A stretch of DNA of 64,000 nucleotides from JAVVTQ01 sp036653595 (lineage in GTDB: Bacteria > Bacillota > Clostridia > Oscillospirales > Ruminococcaceae). Made by a program: the position numbers and the translations under genes. Under the pieces are notes generated by a model. It did not search any database. It worked only from the letters and a program-made list of their open reading frames with translations, and had not been told where the DNA came from. The stretch covers positions 14,426 to 78,425 of the forward strand of contig JAVVTQ010000005.1 of NCBI GenBank assembly GCA_036653595.1, in the 5' to 3' direction. This document shows, piece by piece, positions 36,294 to 44,272 of the stretch (position 1 is its first letter; each line of letters opens with the position of its first letter).

Positions 36294-36531
36294 GAGAAAG
36301 GTGGTCGCAAAAAAAGACATGGATCGGCTCATTAAAACACAGCTTATCGCTGCGGCTGTATTTGTCGCGCTGCTTTGCGGCGCAAGGTTTCTGGCACCGT
36401 CGTTGGTCTTAGAAATCAAGAGCCAATATGAAAGCATAACGGAAGAAAAGCCCATATTTGACATGGAGGGCATAAGAAAAATCATCAAGCCTGCGCGAGA
36501 CTTCTTTGAGGAACTAGTCGGACTATGCTGA
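36277..36531 (+). CDS. Small single-span membrane protein beside the SpoIVFB-like protease
   Basis: About 84 residues starting at GTG 36277. The start is uncertain; GTG 36301 and ATG 36319 are alternatives. A lysine-rich N-terminus precedes one membrane helix (TQLIAAAVFVALLCGARFLA), then about 45 mainly charged residues. It overlaps the protease gene by seven bases. The gene order matches the spoIVFA slot of Bacillus, but the protein is far smaller than SpoIVFA and I see no M23 or LytM part. A partner or anchor role is inference. Confidence 0.6.
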   Translation: MAKTDKRKVVAKKDMDRLIKTQLIAAAVFVALLCGARFLAPSLVLEIKSQYESITEEKPIFDMEGIRKIIKPARDFFEELVGLC

Positions 36532-37118
36532 GATTTTCTCTGTGCGGCACAAAAATTGCCGTATCTATCTGGTTCGCTGCGTTTATTGCAGTTATGCTTC
36601 TCAACAAAAATGCGCACATTTGCGGCTTGAGCCTGATTTTTATGTTGTCTCATGAGCTTGCCCATGTTATTGCAATGATGGGATTTAAAAGCAGACCAAA
36701 AAAAATTGAATTTATGCTCGGCAGAATTAAAATCACGGCGGCCTCCGAGACAATATCGGACGGTGCACGCGCCGTGATTTTGTTAGCAGGGCCTGCTTTG
36801 AACCTTATGCTCTTTTATATTCTTGTGAAGAGTGACAGAGCTGCGGCCGAAATTAACCGCGCACTCTTTTTGCTTAATATGCTGCCCGCCGGGTTTCTGG
36901 ATGGGGGACAGCTTTCAAGCCTCTTTTTCCATCGCTTCTTTTGCAAGGAGACGGCGGAGTGCATAAACAATGCTATCACGGCTCTTATCTGCGCTGCCAT
37001 GCTGGGACTGGGGCTATTCTTGCTTGTCAATGGACGACGCAGCCCGTCTCTTTTGGTGGCAGCCATTTATATATCGGCGTCCTCAATTAAAAATATCAGA
37101 TATACAAAAGCCTTTTAG
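36525..37118 (+). CDS. SpoIVFB-like site-2 metalloprotease (M50)
   Basis: A 197-residue polytopic membrane protease. HELAH is at residues 43-47 and the third zinc ligand is in NMLPAGFLDGG (Asp126). Several hydrophobic segments flank these. It lacks the C-terminal CBS domain that B. subtilis SpoIVFB (288 residues) uses for ATP sensing. SpoIVFB processes pro-sigma-K in the mother cell. In clostridia the same gene sits before the TIGR03960 radical-SAM gene, as here, which supports the assignment. Confidence 0.75.
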   Translation: MLRFSLCGTKIAVSIWFAAFIAVMLLNKNAHICGLSLIFMLSHELAHVIAMMGFKSRPKKIEFMLGRIKITAASETISDGARAVILLAGPALNLMLFYILVKSDRAAAEINRALFLLNMLPAGFLDGGQLSSLFFHRFFCKETAECINNAITALICAAMLGLGLFLLVNGRRSPSLLVAAIYISASSIKNIRYTKAF

Positions 37119-37157
37119 TTTGGTATTATTTATATATCAAATTCAAAGGAAAATGAA

Positions 37158-39002
37158 ATGTCTGAATATACGATGGAAAAGATACTGCGCTCAGTGCAAA
37201 AACCGGCGCGATATGTCGGCGGCGAGCTGGGGTCGGTTGTAAAAAACAAGAAGGACGTCAAATTGAGATTTGCGTTCTGCTTTCCCGACACATATGAAGT
37301 CGGAATGTCACATCTCGGCTTGAAAATACTCTACTACATAAAGAACAATGAGCCTGATATTTGGTGTGAGCGCGCATTTGCGCCATGGTTCGATATGCGC
37401 GAAAAAATGTTGGAAAACGATATCCCGCTCTTTGCACTGGAGAGCAAGGATCCGCTTTTTGAGTTTGACATTGTAGGCTTCACCTTGCAGTATGAGATGT
37501 CATATACAAACATTCTTTACATGCTGGATCTCGCGAGAATCCCCTTGCGCTCGGCAAACAGAAAGGACAGCGATCCCATAATTGTAGCCGGAGGGCCGTG
37601 TGCATGCAATCCGGAGCCAATAGCCGATTTTATCGACCTTTTTATTCTGGGAGACGGTGAGGAGGTAAATCTTGAGCTTTGCAGGCTTGTAATTGAATGC
37701 AAACAAAAAAAGCTGACGCGAAACGAAACTTTGCGGCTGGCATCGCAAATTGACGGGATTTATGTGCCGTCGCTCTACAATGTGGAATATGGCGATGACC
37801 TGAAAATAAAATCCGTGTCCCCGATTTTCGATGCGCCCATCACGGTTAAAAAAAGAATCGTAAAAAACTTGGACAGCGCCGCGTTCCCTTCATATATGCC
37901 TGTACCGATGATTGAGACAATTCATGACCGCGCGAGCATTGAGGTGCTGCGAGGCTGCGTCAGAGGCTGTAGGTTTTGTCAGGCAGGCTTTATATACAGG
38001 CCGTTTCGCCCGAGAAGCGCAGAGCTGCTCGATAAGCAGGCGAGGGCGCTGTGCGACTCCACGGGATATGAAGAGATATCGCTGATATCACTATCGACTA
38101 GCGATCACCCGCAGCTCGAGGAGCTTCTCGACAAGCTTCTTACATGGACGCAGGACAAAAATATAAATCTTTCACTCCCGTCGCTGAGGGTGGATAACTT
38201 CAACGAAAGGCTTGTCGAAAAAATAAGCCGCGTTCGTCACAGCGGCCTGACTTTTGCGCCGGAGGCCGGTACGCAGAGGCTTCGCAATGTCATAAATAAA
38301 AACATTGATGAAGAAGAGATAATGCAGGGCTGCAAAACGGCGTTTGAAGGCGGCTATACATCGGTAAAACTCTATTTTATGATGGGACTTCCGACAGAGA
38401 CAGATGAAGACATTCTCGCAATCACTGCACTTGCACAGAGAATAGTGGACATGTATTACGAGCTGCCCTCAAAGCAAAAGGGAAAATCAGTGAATGTCGC
38501 GATAAGCGTCGCATGCTTTATTCCAAAGCCGTTCACTCCATTCCAATTCTTCGCGCAGGACACTGTCGACGAGTTCAAGCGCAAGCAGCGCTTGCTGGTA
38601 CAGAGCATCAGGAGCAGAAAAATAACGATTAGCTGGCATGATGCCCTGACAAGCAGTGTGGAAGCGGTGCTCGCTAGAGGCGACAGGCGCCTTTCACAGG
38701 TAATACTAGATGTCTACATGGACGGTGGCATCTTCGACAGCTGGGACGAGGGCTTTTCATATGAGCGCTGGCAGAGAGCTTTTGATAAAAACAACATTGA
38801 CACATCATTTTACGCCAACAGACCGCGCGAAGCGGAGGAGATAATGCCTTGGGACATGTTCGATTACGGCGTCACAAAGAAGTTTCTCGCCGCTGAGTAC
38901 AAAAAATCAATCACGGCAGAGGTCACGCCAAAATGCACGGACAAATGCTCAAATTGCGGCATGGCAAAGTTTATGGGAGGTGCGTGCGTTGCAAAACCTT
39001 AG
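37158..39002 (+). CDS. TIGR03960-type radical SAM protein
   Basis: A 614-residue protein with an N-terminal cobalamin-binding-like region (ending about residue 245, around the AGGPCACNPEPIADFID segment) and a radical-SAM core with CVRGCRFCQAGF (CxxxCxxC). The C-terminal end is cysteine-rich (CTDKCSNCGMAKFMGGAC). The family is widespread in Firmicutes and paired with a DUF2344 protein, which follows here with a 14-base overlap. The reaction is not established. Start at 37158 follows AAAGGA. Confidence 0.85.
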   Translation: MSEYTMEKILRSVQKPARYVGGELGSVVKNKKDVKLRFAFCFPDTYEVGMSHLGLKILYYIKNNEPDIWCERAFAPWFDMREKMLENDIPLFALESKDPLFEFDIVGFTLQYEMSYTNILYMLDLARIPLRSANRKDSDPIIVAGGPCACNPEPIADFIDLFILGDGEEVNLELCRLVIECKQKKLTRNETLRLASQIDGIYVPSLYNVEYGDDLKIKSVSPIFDAPITVKKRIVKNLDSAAFPSYMPVPMIETIHDRASIEVLRGCVRGCRFCQAGFIYRPFRPRSAELLDKQARALCDSTGYEEISLISLSTSDHPQLEELLDKLLTWTQDKNINLSLPSLRVDNFNERLVEKISRVRHSGLTFAPEAGTQRLRNVINKNIDEEEIMQGCKTAFEGGYTSVKLYFMMGLPTETDEDILAITALAQRIVDMYYELPSKQKGKSVNVAISVACFIPKPFTPFQFFAQDTVDEFKRKQRLLVQSIRSRKITISWHDALTSSVEAVLARGDRRLSQVILDVYMDGGIFDSWDEGFSYERWQRAFDKNNIDTSFYANRPREAEEIMPWDMFDYGVTKKFLAAEYKKSITAEVTPKCTDKCSNCGMAKFMGGACVAKP

Positions 39003-39651
39003 GATCCATTTCTCAAAGACAGGCGATGCACGTTATATTTCACATCTTGATATTTCAAGGTGCTTTTCGCGTGCAATAAGGAAAAGCGGCATTGACGTGT
39101 GGTATACGGAGGGATTTAATTCGCGCATATATATGACGTTTGCGCTGCCATTGTCACTCGGTGTCGAGAGCACCTGCGAGACGATGGACATAAAAGTAAA
39201 AGGTGACAGCTGGGCGCTGGATGCAGGTGACAGGCTGGCGGGCTGCCTTCCGCGCGGTATCGAGGTTTTTAACTGCACGGAGGCCATTCAAAAACCGACA
39301 GACATCGCATATGCAAAATATTTGATTGAACTTTGCGACGATGCTTTGACCACAGGAGAGATTTGCGCAGCGGCGAAAGAGGTGCTTGCTTCAGCTGCAA
39401 TAATAACCGAAAAGCGCACTAAAAAAGGTGCGATGAATTTGATAGACATAAAACCGCACATCAAGGAATATGGCGTGTGTGAAAAGCTTGGCAAATGCTA
39501 TATTGAGCTGATTCTTGATGCAAGCATGTCATTTTCACTCAACCCTCAGTTGGTGCTCGACCTCATATTTCAAGCACTTGACGCTGAGCCAAAGCACTGC
39601 CTCATTCGCCGCACCAATATACTTATGGCTGACATGAAAAACTTCGAATAA
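38989..39651 (+). CDS. TIGR03936 (DUF2344) protein
   Basis: About 220 residues, the usual partner of the TIGR03960 radical-SAM protein, with the N-terminal signature RIHFSKTGDARYISHLDISR and RKSGIDVWYTEGFNSR. TTG 38989 is chosen as start because GGGAGG (38975-38980) lies eight bases upstream; a GTG at 38980 would overlap that site. In some genomes the two proteins are fused. Typically RNase G and rplU-rpmA follow, but here rplS does, after its own promoter. Confidence 0.85.
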   Translation: MQNLRIHFSKTGDARYISHLDISRCFSRAIRKSGIDVWYTEGFNSRIYMTFALPLSLGVESTCETMDIKVKGDSWALDAGDRLAGCLPRGIEVFNCTEAIQKPTDIAYAKYLIELCDDALTTGEICAAAKEVLASAAIITEKRTKKGAMNLIDIKPHIKEYGVCEKLGKCYIELILDASMSFSLNPQLVLDLIFQALDAEPKHCLIRRTNILMADMKNFE

Positions 39652-39655
39652 CATC

Positions 39656-39684
39656 TTGTCAAAACGGTACATATGTGGTATTAT
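39656..39684 (+). promoter_or_regulatory. Extended -10 promoter for rplS
   Basis: TTGTCA at 39656-39661, 17 bases, TATTAT at 39679-39684, with TGG just before the -10 box. Transcription would start near 39691 and leave a leader of about 113 bases. Confidence 0.65.
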
Positions 39685-39690
39685 ACTAAG

Positions 39691-39790
39691 GCTTGCATTA
39701 TTCCTTCGGGCAACCGGTGGGGTTAGTGTTTATACATTAAGCTGACAGTCCTCTGCTTTTACAAGCATGAATGTCTGATTTTCAAATTGG
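39691..39790 (+). promoter_or_regulatory. Leader region of rplS, possibly structured
   Basis: The predicted leader has pairable ends (GCTTG at 39691-39695 with CAAGC at 39762-39766). Inside it are a CTTCGG tetraloop element, an AACC/GGTT hairpin and a CAG/CTG hairpin. Ribosomal protein L19 leaders are known in Firmicutes; I cannot confirm a match by eye. Confidence 0.3.
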
Positions 39791-39803
39791 AGGAAAACAA
39801 AAA

Positions 39804-40151
39804 ATGGATGCAATCAAGTTGATGACTCAGGGCATGATACGCCAGGAGAAGCACAAGTTCGACGTTGGCGACACCGTCAAGGTTCACGTCAGAATCAAAG
39901 AGGGCGAGCGTCAGAGAATACAGATTTTCGAGGGCACGGTAATCGCAAAACAGCACGGTGGAATCAGTGAAACATTCACAGTTCGCCGCACATCATACGG
40001 TGTTGGCGTGGAGCGCGTTTTCCCGGTCAATTCTCCGAATGTGGAGAAGGTTGAGGTTGTGCGCCACGGTAAGATTCGCAGAGCCAAGCTATATTATCTC
40101 AGAGATCGCGTGGGCAAATCCGCAAAGGTCAAAGAGAGAATCGTCAAATAG
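39804..40151 (+). CDS. rplS: 50S ribosomal protein L19
   Basis: A 115-residue L19, which sits at the 30S-50S interface. Signatures are FDVGDTVKVHVRIKEGERQR, IQIFEGTVIAKQHGG, FTVRRTSYGVGVERVFP and the C-terminal LYYLRDRVGKSAKVKE. The start at 39804 follows GGAGG (39789-39793); eleven upstream in-frame codons belong to the leader. Monocistronic between its promoter and a strong terminator. Confidence 0.97.
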   Translation: MDAIKLMTQGMIRQEKHKFDVGDTVKVHVRIKEGERQRIQIFEGTVIAKQHGGISETFTVRRTSYGVGVERVFPVNSPNVEKVEVVRHGKIRRAKLYYLRDRVGKSAKVKERIVK

Positions 40152-40156
40152 CATCG

Positions 40157-40186
40157 AAAAAAGGGACAATTGCTTGTCCCTTTTTT
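40157..40186 (+). terminator. Intrinsic terminator after rplS
   Basis: A perfect 13-base-pair stem (40157-40169 with 40174-40186), four-base loop, six T residues at the end. The 3' arm also contains the -35 box of the next promoter. Confidence 0.9.
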
Positions 40187-40202
40187 GCATATGTAATATA
40201 AT
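40174..40202 (+). promoter_or_regulatory. Promoter for lepB-rbgA, overlapping the rplS terminator
   Basis: TTGTCC at 40174-40179, 17 bases, TATAAT at 40197-40202. The -35 lies in the descending arm of the terminator hairpin. The lepB start is 19 bases past the -10, so the leader is very short. Confidence 0.55.
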
Positions 40203-40220
40203 TGCAGATGGGGTGATAAA

Positions 40221-40742
40221 ATGATGAAGCGCAGAAATGCAGTAAAAGCCTTCTACGACTGGGTCGACGCATTTTTAGTCGCGCTGTGCCTTGTGGTAGC
40301 GGTGTTCACGTTCATAATAAAATCTTATATAATTGACGGCAGCTCTATGGCTCCGACCTATAACACCAACGACCATGTTATCGCATTGAGCCTTTTTTAC
40401 ACTCCGAAGCAAGGAGACGTGGTTATTATAGACAAGAACAACGGATCAAACCTTCCGCTGATAAAGAGAGTTGTCGCCACAGAATTCCAAACTGTAAATA
40501 TAAACAGGGTAACAGGTGAGGTCACGGTGGATGAAATACCGTTTGACGCGCCGATTCCCGCATCGGTAGACAACGTTGAGGGCGACCTCAACTATCCCGT
40601 TGTTGTGCCGCAAAACTGTGTTTTTGTAATGGGCGACAACCGCGGCGTATCAAATGACAGCAGATATTCTTCCGTTGGCTTTATAAACGAAATGAGCATT
40701 GTGGGAAAAGCCGTCTTTAAATTCAAGCTTGGAGGAAAATGA
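40221..40742 (+). CDS. lepB: Type I signal peptidase
   Basis: A 173-residue serine-lysine protease that releases exported proteins from the membrane. One N-terminal membrane anchor (LVALCLVVAVFTFIIKSYII) is followed by the catalytic serine box DGSSMAPTY, the catalytic lysine in PLIKRVVA, and the conserved VFVMGDNRGVSNDSR box. Size and single span match the Gram-positive SipS type. It overlaps the next gene; lepB lies between rplS and rbgA in many clostridia. Confidence 0.95.
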   Translation: MMKRRNAVKAFYDWVDAFLVALCLVVAVFTFIIKSYIIDGSSMAPTYNTNDHVIALSLFYTPKQGDVVIIDKNNGSNLPLIKRVVATEFQTVNINRVTGEVTVDEIPFDAPIPASVDNVEGDLNYPVVVPQNCVFVMGDNRGVSNDSRYSSVGFINEMSIVGKAVFKFKLGGK

Positions 40743-41620
40743 TGGCCGACAGCAGCTTTAAGGCAATTAACTGGTACCCGGGACACATGGCAAAGACCAT
40801 GCGCCTGATAGACAGCAGCATCAAAAATATTGATGTTGTAATAGAAATACTCGACGCGCGTATACCCTTTTCGAGCAAGAATCCAATGCTTGCCAAAATT
40901 GCAGAGTCAAAGCCGCGTCTGCTTGTTTTAAACAAGTCTGATTTAGCCGACAAATCGGTCACAAGCAGCTGGGTTGCAGTGTACAAGCGCGGCGGCTATG
41001 ACGTAATCGAGATATCGGCAAAGGACAAAAAAGCTGCGGACAGCGTTGTGGAAGCCGCCAAAAGCTGCTTTGCCAAAAACATGTCCGCGTTTTCACAAAA
41101 GACCGCCGAGCGCGCAAAACCAAGAGCTATGGTGGTCGGAATCCCAAACGTGGGGAAGTCAACATTGATAAACAGCATTTCAAATTCCTCAAAGGCAAAG
41201 GTGGAGGACCGACCGGGAGTGACGCGCGGTCCGCAGTGGATTTCATTAAAAGAAATCGAGCTTCTTGACATGCCGGGTGTGCTGTGGAAAAAGCTTGAAA
41301 ACCAAGACGGCGCGCTTAAGCTTGCTTTTACCGGTGCAATCAAGGACGACATACTCGACAAAACAGATCTCGCGAGCTGGCTTTTGGAATACATCAGAAA
41401 GGTGTATCCGCAAAGACTTTGCGAGCGCTTTAAGATAGACTGTGACATTTCCGACATTCCCAGATTTGAACTTCTCGAGTTGGTGGCGAGAAACCGCGGG
41501 ATGCTGCTGAGAAAGGGCGAGTGCGACATGGAGCGCGCAGCGGCCTGCGTGCTGGACGAGGTTCGGGGAAATAAGCTCGGACTGATTTCATACGAGGAGC
41601 CGTCCGATTATGGTCTATGA
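40742..41620 (+). CDS. rbgA: Ribosome biogenesis GTPase RbgA/YlqF
   Basis: A 292-residue circularly permuted GTPase required for late 50S assembly. The G motifs appear in permuted order: G4 (LNKSDL) before G1 (GIPNVGKSTLIN) and G3 (LLDMPGVLW). The N-terminal INWYPGHMAKTMR is typical. The start at 40742 is preferred because GGAGG lies six bases upstream; an ATG three bases earlier is also possible. RbgA is usually between rplS and rnhB, as here. Confidence 0.94.
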   Translation: MADSSFKAINWYPGHMAKTMRLIDSSIKNIDVVIEILDARIPFSSKNPMLAKIAESKPRLLVLNKSDLADKSVTSSWVAVYKRGGYDVIEISAKDKKAADSVVEAAKSCFAKNMSAFSQKTAERAKPRAMVVGIPNVGKSTLINSISNSSKAKVEDRPGVTRGPQWISLKEIELLDMPGVLWKKLENQDGALKLAFTGAIKDDILDKTDLASWLLEYIRKVYPQRLCERFKIDCDISDIPRFELLELVARNRGMLLRKGECDMERAAACVLDEVRGNKLGLISYEEPSDYGL

Positions 41621-42224
41621 TGGCCTGTATGACTTTGATGATGCCATCAGGGCAGAACTGGGAGGCGCGGCATTTTGCGGCGTCGATGAAGCGGGAAGAG
41701 GGCCTTTGGCAGGACCTGTGTGCTGCGCCGCCGTCATATTGCGCGACAAGAGCAGGTTCGAATGGCTTAATGACAGCAAAAAAACATCCGCACTTCGCCG
41801 AGAAAAGCTATATGACGAGATAATTGCAGACTGCATCGCCTTTGAAATAGCTTTTGTGGACAATGAAACGATTGACAGACTCAACATCTTGCAGGCTACA
41901 CTGCTCGGAATGTCAGATGCAATAGCAAAGCTCAGGCCGGCGCCGCGGCTTGCCTTGATTGACGGCAACAAAACGCCGCAAAGCGAAATTGAATGCCGCT
42001 TTGTCATCAAGGGCGATGCAAAATCGGCTTCGATTGCTGCGGCTTCGGTACTCGCAAAGGTTGCGCGTGACAGGTTCATGACAAAGCTCTCACTGAAGTA
42101 TCCGATGTTTGGCTTTGAAAAGCACAAAGGATATCCGACAAAGGACCATTACCGCGCAATAAAAGAATATGGAATCACACCATACCACAGAAAGAGCTTT
42201 CTTCGGGGCATTTATAATGAATAG
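41610..42224 (+). CDS. rnhB: Ribonuclease HII
   Basis: A 204-residue type 2 RNase H that removes RNA from RNA-DNA hybrids and single ribonucleotides. The active-site signature is GVDEAGRGPLAGPV with conserved Asp-Glu-Asp-Asp residues; the second Asp-containing segment is LALIDGNKTP, and HKGYPTKDHYRAI is the C-terminal signature. It overlaps rbgA by 11 bases. A type 1 enzyme is also encoded, at 59154. Confidence 0.95.
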   Translation: MVYDGLYDFDDAIRAELGGAAFCGVDEAGRGPLAGPVCCAAVILRDKSRFEWLNDSKKTSALRREKLYDEIIADCIAFEIAFVDNETIDRLNILQATLLGMSDAIAKLRPAPRLALIDGNKTPQSEIECRFVIKGDAKSASIAAASVLAKVARDRFMTKLSLKYPMFGFEKHKGYPTKDHYRAIKEYGITPYHRKSFLRGIYNE

Positions 42225-42570
42225 AGGAAATACCGGCGCAATGGGCGAGCAGCAAGCGGCGAGTAATCTCGAGGACTGCGGATATAAGATTATTGCGCGA
42301 AATTATTCATGTCGATTCGGAGAAATTGATATAATTGCCCAAAAAGGCGGATATTTAGTTTTTTGCGAGGTCAAAACCAGGGGCACAAACCCCCTTGTGG
42401 CAGCGCGAGAAAGCGTAGACGTGAGAAAACAAAAAAGACTCAAGCTCGCAGCACAGGACTATCTCGCAAATAACCAAACTGACCTTCAACCGCGGTTCGA
42501 TTATATTGAGGTAACGGCTTTTAGCGGCAAATTTTCGGTTGTCAATCATATAGAAAATGCTTTTTGGTGA
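42217..42570 (+). CDS. YraN/UPF0102 family nuclease-like protein
   Basis: A 117-residue protein of the YraN family with an endonuclease-like fold. It shows TGAMGEQQAASNLEDCGY, RNYSCRFGEIDIIAQ and LVFCEVKTRG, where the Asp, Glu-x-Lys residues match a PD-(D/E)xK core. The start at 42217 gives the typical family N-terminus; an ATG at 42241 is less likely. It overlaps rnhB by eight bases and is its usual partner. The cellular role is unknown. Confidence 0.85.
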   Translation: MNRGNTGAMGEQQAASNLEDCGYKIIARNYSCRFGEIDIIAQKGGYLVFCEVKTRGTNPLVAARESVDVRKQKRLKLAAQDYLANNQTDLQPRFDYIEVTAFSGKFSVVNHIENAFW

Positions 42571-42574
42571 TGCA

Positions 42575-43492
42575 ATGGAATATTTTGACTTGCACTGTGA
42601 CACGGCTACAGCTGCATATGACAGGGGTCTGCATCTCGACGATGAGAGGCTGATGAGTTCAACGGCAAAAAAACCGGAAGAGATGAACCATTGTCAGGCA
42701 TATGCGATATTTATTCCCGATGAGCTTCGCGGTGAGCAGGCCTGCGAATATTACAGAAAAAATATCGACTATTTCAAGCTTGAGGCGGAGCGCTTTTCCG
42801 ACAAGCTCGCGGTATGCCGCGGCATCGGGGACATCGACTGCGCTTTTGCGGAGAACAAAACCGCAGCTGTGCTTGCAGTGGAGGGCGGTGCGGCAATCGG
42901 GGGAAGCTGTGGAGAAATCTATAAAATGGCTGAGGACGGGGTGAAATTTTTCACTCTGACGTGGAACGGTGAAAACGAGATAGGCCATGGCTGTGCGTCG
43001 ACGGGCGGACTAAAGCGCTTTGGCAGAGATGCTGTCAGCGCGCTTGTCGAGTGCGGAATAACCGTTGACATTTCACACCTTTCCGACGAGGGAGTCTATG
43101 ATGTTTTGTCGCTCACAGACAGACCGGTTGTGGCGACACACTCAAATTTGCGAAGTGTGTGTGCCCACAGGCGAAATCTGACAGAGGAAATGTTCTGTGA
43201 GCTTATTTCAAGAAACGGACTTGTGGGACTTAACCTTTTTACAAAGTTTATATCCGACGATGAGGCTGACGAATGCTCATTTCTAAGACACATATACAGA
43301 ATGTTGGAGCTTGGCGGGGAGAATATCATGGCTATGGGCAGCGATTTTGACGGTGCCGCTATGCCGAAGTTTTGCAGTGATTTGCGCGACATCGACAGGC
43401 TGTATGAGCTTGTTGAAGTGAATTTTGACCAAATTGTGGCGCGGAAAATATTTTCGCTCAACGCGAGAAAGTTTATGAAAATCAATTTCTGA
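42575..43492 (+). CDS. M19-family (renal-type) membrane dipeptidase
   Basis: A 305-residue zinc dipeptidase. Binuclear zinc ligands appear as FDLHCDT near the N-terminus, VEGGAAIG, and the histidines in ATHSNLRSVCAHRRNL; the DFDGA motif is near the C-terminus. Members hydrolyse dipeptides, including D-amino-acid ones. The start at 42575 is chosen since the protein then begins MEYFDLHCDTA; an ATG at 42557 would overlap yraN. No signal peptide, so a cytoplasmic enzyme despite the family name. Confidence 0.86.
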   Translation: MEYFDLHCDTATAAYDRGLHLDDERLMSSTAKKPEEMNHCQAYAIFIPDELRGEQACEYYRKNIDYFKLEAERFSDKLAVCRGIGDIDCAFAENKTAAVLAVEGGAAIGGSCGEIYKMAEDGVKFFTLTWNGENEIGHGCASTGGLKRFGRDAVSALVECGITVDISHLSDEGVYDVLSLTDRPVVATHSNLRSVCAHRRNLTEEMFCELISRNGLVGLNLFTKFISDDEADECSFLRHIYRMLELGGENIMAMGSDFDGAAMPKFCSDLRDIDRLYELVEVNFDQIVARKIFSLNARKFMKINF

Positions 43493-43507
43493 TACGGGGA
43501 GATTACG

Positions 43508-44197
43508 ATGTCTATTTTCACAATCGGGGATCTGCACCTGTCACTCGACGCCGACAAGTCGATGGAGCTTTTTTCCGGCTGGGAGGATTACATTTGCAGG
43601 CTTCATGACAACTGGAATCAAACCGTAAAAGAAGGCGACACGGTCGTCGTGGCAGGCGACATATCCTGGTCGATGGATTTAAAGGGCGCAGAGAAGGACT
43701 TTGACTTTCTCAATTCGCTCAACGGACAAAAAATCCTGCTCAAGGGCAACCATGACTACTGGTGGCAGACAAGAAAAAAATTGGACGAGTGGGTTAAGGC
43801 GAATTCCTTTGACACAATAAGCTTTATGTTCAACGATGCACACAGCGCGGAGGGCACGGCACTGTGCGGAACCCGAGGCTGGTTTTTTGAGGAAAGCAGC
43901 GACGGCGATTCGCTCGTTTATTCGCGCGAGATAGGCAGGCTCAGAACCTCAGTCAAAGCGGCTCTCGACCTGGGCTGCGGCGAAACGATAGCCTTTTTGC
44001 ACTATCCGCCGATATACGGGCGCTTTTGCGCAGAGGAAATTGTAGGAATACTAAAGGAAGCAAATATCAAAAAGTGCTTCTATGGCCACATACACAGCAC
44101 AGGTGCGGCGAATGCGGTAAACAGGGAGATAGACGGGGTCTTTTACAGGCTTATTTCTGCGGATTACCTTGGCTTTCGCCCGTACAAAGTGAAATAA
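43508..44197 (+). CDS. Metallophosphoesterase (COG1768-type)
   Basis: A 229-residue calcineurin-like phosphoesterase. The metal-binding blocks are visible in order: TIGDLHLS, VVVAGDISWS, LLKGNHDYWW, FLHYPPIYG and FYGHIHSTG. Substrate unknown. It lies 15 bases after the dipeptidase gene, so the two are probably co-transcribed and possibly share a nucleotide or peptide turnover role. Confidence 0.85.
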   Translation: MSIFTIGDLHLSLDADKSMELFSGWEDYICRLHDNWNQTVKEGDTVVVAGDISWSMDLKGAEKDFDFLNSLNGQKILLKGNHDYWWQTRKKLDEWVKANSFDTISFMFNDAHSAEGTALCGTRGWFFEESSDGDSLVYSREIGRLRTSVKAALDLGCGETIAFLHYPPIYGRFCAEEIVGILKEANIKKCFYGHIHSTGAANAVNREIDGVFYRLISADYLGFRPYKVK

Positions 44198-44212
44198 ATT
44201 AACAATTTGATA

Positions 44213-44241
44213 TGGCAAACAAAGACTGTTTGTGATATACT
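44213..44241 (+). promoter_or_regulatory. Extended -10 promoter for tig, with dyad
   Basis: TATACT at 44236-44241 has TGA before it (extended -10). The -35 (TGGCAA, 44213-44218) is weak. The spacer is nearly filled by an inverted repeat, CAAACA-N5-TGTTTG, at 44216-44232. Confidence 0.5.
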
Positions 44242-44272
44242 CGTAAAGCATATAATTTTGGAGGGAATGTAA

